A stretch of DNA of 64,000 nucleotides from an uncultured Neomegalonema sp. (GTDB lineage: Bacteria > Pseudomonadota > Alphaproteobacteria > Rhodobacterales > Rhodobacteraceae). Of the stretch, positions 62,371 to 64,000 are shown in pieces. The stretch is from assembly GCA_937911325.1 (NCBI GenBank), contig CALDSD010000041.1:1-64000 (forward strand), in the 5' to 3' direction. A program made the position numbers and the translations under genes. The notes beneath the pieces were generated by a model. The model had not been told where the DNA came from. It was given only the letters and a program-made list of their open reading frames with translations, and searched no databases. Every line of letters begins with the position of its first letter. The first letter of the stretch is position 1.

Positions 62371-64000
62371 TTACTTGGCGACCGCCTCGGCGGCCGCCGG
62401 CGTCACGTCGAACGCGGCGGACATCAGCGTCCGGGTGTATTCGTGCGTCGGCGCCGTCACGATCTGCTCCGCCGATCCTTTTTCGACGATTTCGCCCTGC
62501 CGCATCACCAGAATGCGATGAGACATGGCGCGAACCACCCGCAGGTCGTGACTGATGAAAAGATACGCGAGACCATACTTGGTCTGCAGGTCCCGAAGCA
62601 GTTTGGTGATCTGAACCTGCACGGTCATGTCGAGCGCGGAGGTGGGTTCGTCGAGAACCAGAAGCTTTGGTTTCAGGATCATCGCCCGCGCAATGGCGAT
62701 GCGCTGTCGTTGCCCGCCGGAGAACTCGTGCGGATAGCGGTCCATCGCCGCGGGATCGAGGCCGACCTCGGTCAAGGCGTCGCTGATCACCTGACGGCGA
62801 TCCTCCCCTTGCGCCGCCATCCCATGCACGTCCAAGCCCTCGCCAATGATCTGGGCGATGGTCATCCTCGGGCTGAGCGACCCATAAGGGTCCTGGAAAA
62901 CGATCTGCATGTCGCGACGGATCGGTCGCAGCTCGACGCCTGATTTCTGTTCTATGGGCTTCCCGAGGAAGGCGATTTTCCCTTCGGAACTGATCAGCCG
63001 CAGCATCGCCTTGGCGAGCGTGGTCTTGCCGGAGCCGGACTCGCCCACAACCCCGACCGTTTCACCGGCATGAATGGCGAAATCCGCCGATTGGACGGCT
63101 TTGACATGGCCCACAACGCGGCGCAGCAGCCCCCGCTTTATCGGGAACCAGACCTTCAACGCGTCGGCCGAGACGATCTCTTCAGCGTCGGTCGCGATCG
63201 GTTCGACGGTCCCCTTCGGCTCGGCCGCCAACAGCAACTGGGTGTAGGGATGGGTGGGGTTTGCGAACAGCTGAGCGGTCTCTCCCTGCTCGACGATTTC
63301 CCCACCTTTCATCACGCAAACCCGGTCTGCGATTTTCCGCACGATGTTCAGATCGTGGGTGATGAACAACATCGCCATGCCGCGCTCTCGCTGCAGCTCT
63401 TTGAGCAGGGAGAGGATTTGCGCCTGGATGGTGACGTCGAGCGCCGTCGTCGGCTCATCGGCGATCAACAGCTCGGGCCCGTTGGCCAAGGCCATGGCGA
63501 TCATCACCCGCTGTCGCTGCCCGCCAGACAGCTGGTGCGGATAGGACGCAAGCCGGCTTTCCGGTTCACGAATGCCGACCTGATTGAGCAGCTCCAGCAC
63601 CCGCGCCCGCGCTTTGTCGCCGGACAGTCCCTGATGCAGCTCCAGGCTTTCCGTGATCTGTTTCTCAACCGTGTGCAGTGGGTTGAGCGAAGTCATCGGC
63701 TCTTGAAAGATCATCGAGATGTCGTCGCCGCGCAGTCTGCGCAGCGTTGGCTCATCGGCGCCGATGATCTCGCGCCCCTGATACCGCACCGAGCCGGAGC
63801 TGGTCGCCGAGCCGGGCAGGAGTTGCAAACACGAAAGCGCCGTCACCGATTTTCCAGAACCGGACTCGCCCACCAGCGCAACCGTTTCACCAGCCGCGAT
63901 CCGGAAAGAAACGTGGTCGACCGCCCGCACGACGTTGTCGCGGCTGCGAAAGACGACCGAAAGGTCTTCTACCTCAAGAAGCGGAGAGTCGTTCTTTTCG
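62371..64000 (-). CDS. yejF: YejF-type dual ABC transporter ATPase, partial
   Basis: The ATP-binding subunit with two fused nucleotide-binding domains of a peptide (YejABEF-type, microcin C-type) importer. Domain 1: Walker [12 protein letters not shown], signature [15 protein letters not shown], Walker [13 protein letters not shown]. Domain 2: [42 protein letters not shown]. The reading frame stays open past 63930 ([12 protein letters not shown]) to the window end, so the N-terminus lies outside and the GTG at 63930 is not the start. Convergent with cpaA, 6 nt apart. Confidence 0.9.
   Translation of the reverse strand, partial: EKNDSPLLEVEDLSVVFRSRDNVVRAVDHVSFRIAAGETVALVGESGSGKSVTALSCLQLLPGSATSSGSVRYQGREIIGADEPTLRRLRGDDISMIFQEPMTSLNPLHTVEKQITESLELHQGLSGDKARARVLELLNQVGIREPESRLASYPHQLSGGQRQRVMIAMALANGPELLIADEPTTALDVTIQAQILSLLKELQRERGMAMLFITHDLNIVRKIADRVCVMKGGEIVEQGETAQLFANPTHPYTQLLLAAEPKGTVEPIATDAEEIVSADALKVWFPIKRGLLRRVVGHVKAVQSADFAIHAGETVGVVGESGSGKTTLAKAMLRLISSEGKIAFLGKPIEQKSGVELRPIRRDMQIVFQDPYGSLSPRMTIAQIIGEGLDVHGMAAQGEDRRQVISDALTEVGLDPAAMDRYPHEFSGGQRQRIAIARAMILKPKLLVLDEPTSALDMTVQVQITKLLRDLQTKYGLAYLFISHDLRVVRAMSHRILVMRQGEIVEKGSAEQIVTAPTHEYTRTLMSAAFDVTPAAAEAVAK

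Noticed and set aside
1-64000. CRISPR arrays, insertion sequences, integrases, prophage genes
   Set aside because: No regularly spaced repeats, transposase, integrase or phage structural gene was found; the lysozyme-like genes lack any holin or phage context.

Overview
The window is a GC-rich, gene-dense chromosomal segment of an alphaproteobacterium, apparently the edge of a draft contig. The evidence is gene content and order: rel-pyrE-DUF2062-pdxJ-acpS-lepB-rnc-era-DUF1491-recO; pckA divergent from chvI-chvG-hprK-rapZ-EIIA-HPr; a PhaR/PHB cluster; MmcB; DUF6324; a Flp pilin with CpaA; and a tRNA-His that carries A73 and has no encoded G-1. I cannot assign an order or genus. I saw no insertion sequence, prophage, CRISPR array or rRNA.

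Layout. 1-8.9 kb: 5'-truncated rel, pyrE, pdxJ, an interrupted acpS, lepB, rnc, era and recO, all on the + strand. 8.9-14.3 kb: exporters, the ethylmalonyl-CoA pathway enzyme methylsuccinyl-CoA dehydrogenase, a TSUP permease, a phosphatase-like protein and an amidase. 14.4-21.1 kb: pckA facing the ChvG/ChvI two-component system and its linked PTS phosphorelay. 21.3-23.2 kb: a PAS/degenerate GGDEF/EAL protein. 23.2-28.2 kb: polyhydroxybutyrate cluster (phaR, a small ORF coupled to phaC, phaA, a CutA1-like gene, phaB). 28-38 kb: amidotransferase, EamA exporter, YdcH, UbiX, a HerA-like ATPase, two tandem M20 amidohydrolases, a TrmN6-like methyltransferase and a polyprenyl diphosphate synthase. 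38-45.7 kb: LysE, ispE, TPR lipoprotein-free secreted protein, ETF-ubiquinone oxidoreductase, uracil-DNA glycosylase and MoaB. 45.7-48.2 kb: three consecutive lysozyme-like lipoproteins. 48.2-54.2 kb: Bcr-type exporter, dihydroorotase, YgfZ, then an OxyR-like regulator followed by an SbtA/SbtB bicarbonate transport pair. 54.4-61.4 kb: small hypotheticals, DUF3179, tRNA-His, DUF6324, a PAS histidine kinase and MmcB. 61.5-64 kb: Flp pilin, CpaA and a YejF-type ABC ATPase that runs off the end.

The genes fit a carbon-overflow and C2-assimilation lifestyle. phaA/phaB/phaC store acetyl-CoA as PHB, methylsuccinyl-CoA dehydrogenase belongs to the pathway that assimilates acetyl-CoA through two carboxylations, ETF-QO can take electrons from acyl-CoA dehydrogenases, PckA supplies gluconeogenesis, and SbtA could supply bicarbonate. 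This linkage is inference from co-occurrence.

The observations most worth a second look are: (a) the OxyR-like regulator without the peroxidatic cysteine, next to sbtA-sbtB, with an OxyR-type half-site upstream; (b) the three lysozyme-like lipoproteins, two of which lack the catalytic glutamate; (c) an in-frame stop in the normally essential acpS, best explained by a 15-nt deletion; (d) a 55-nt copied segment at the contig start; (e) a small ORF translationally coupled to phaC, and a CutA1-like gene inserted between phaA and phaB.
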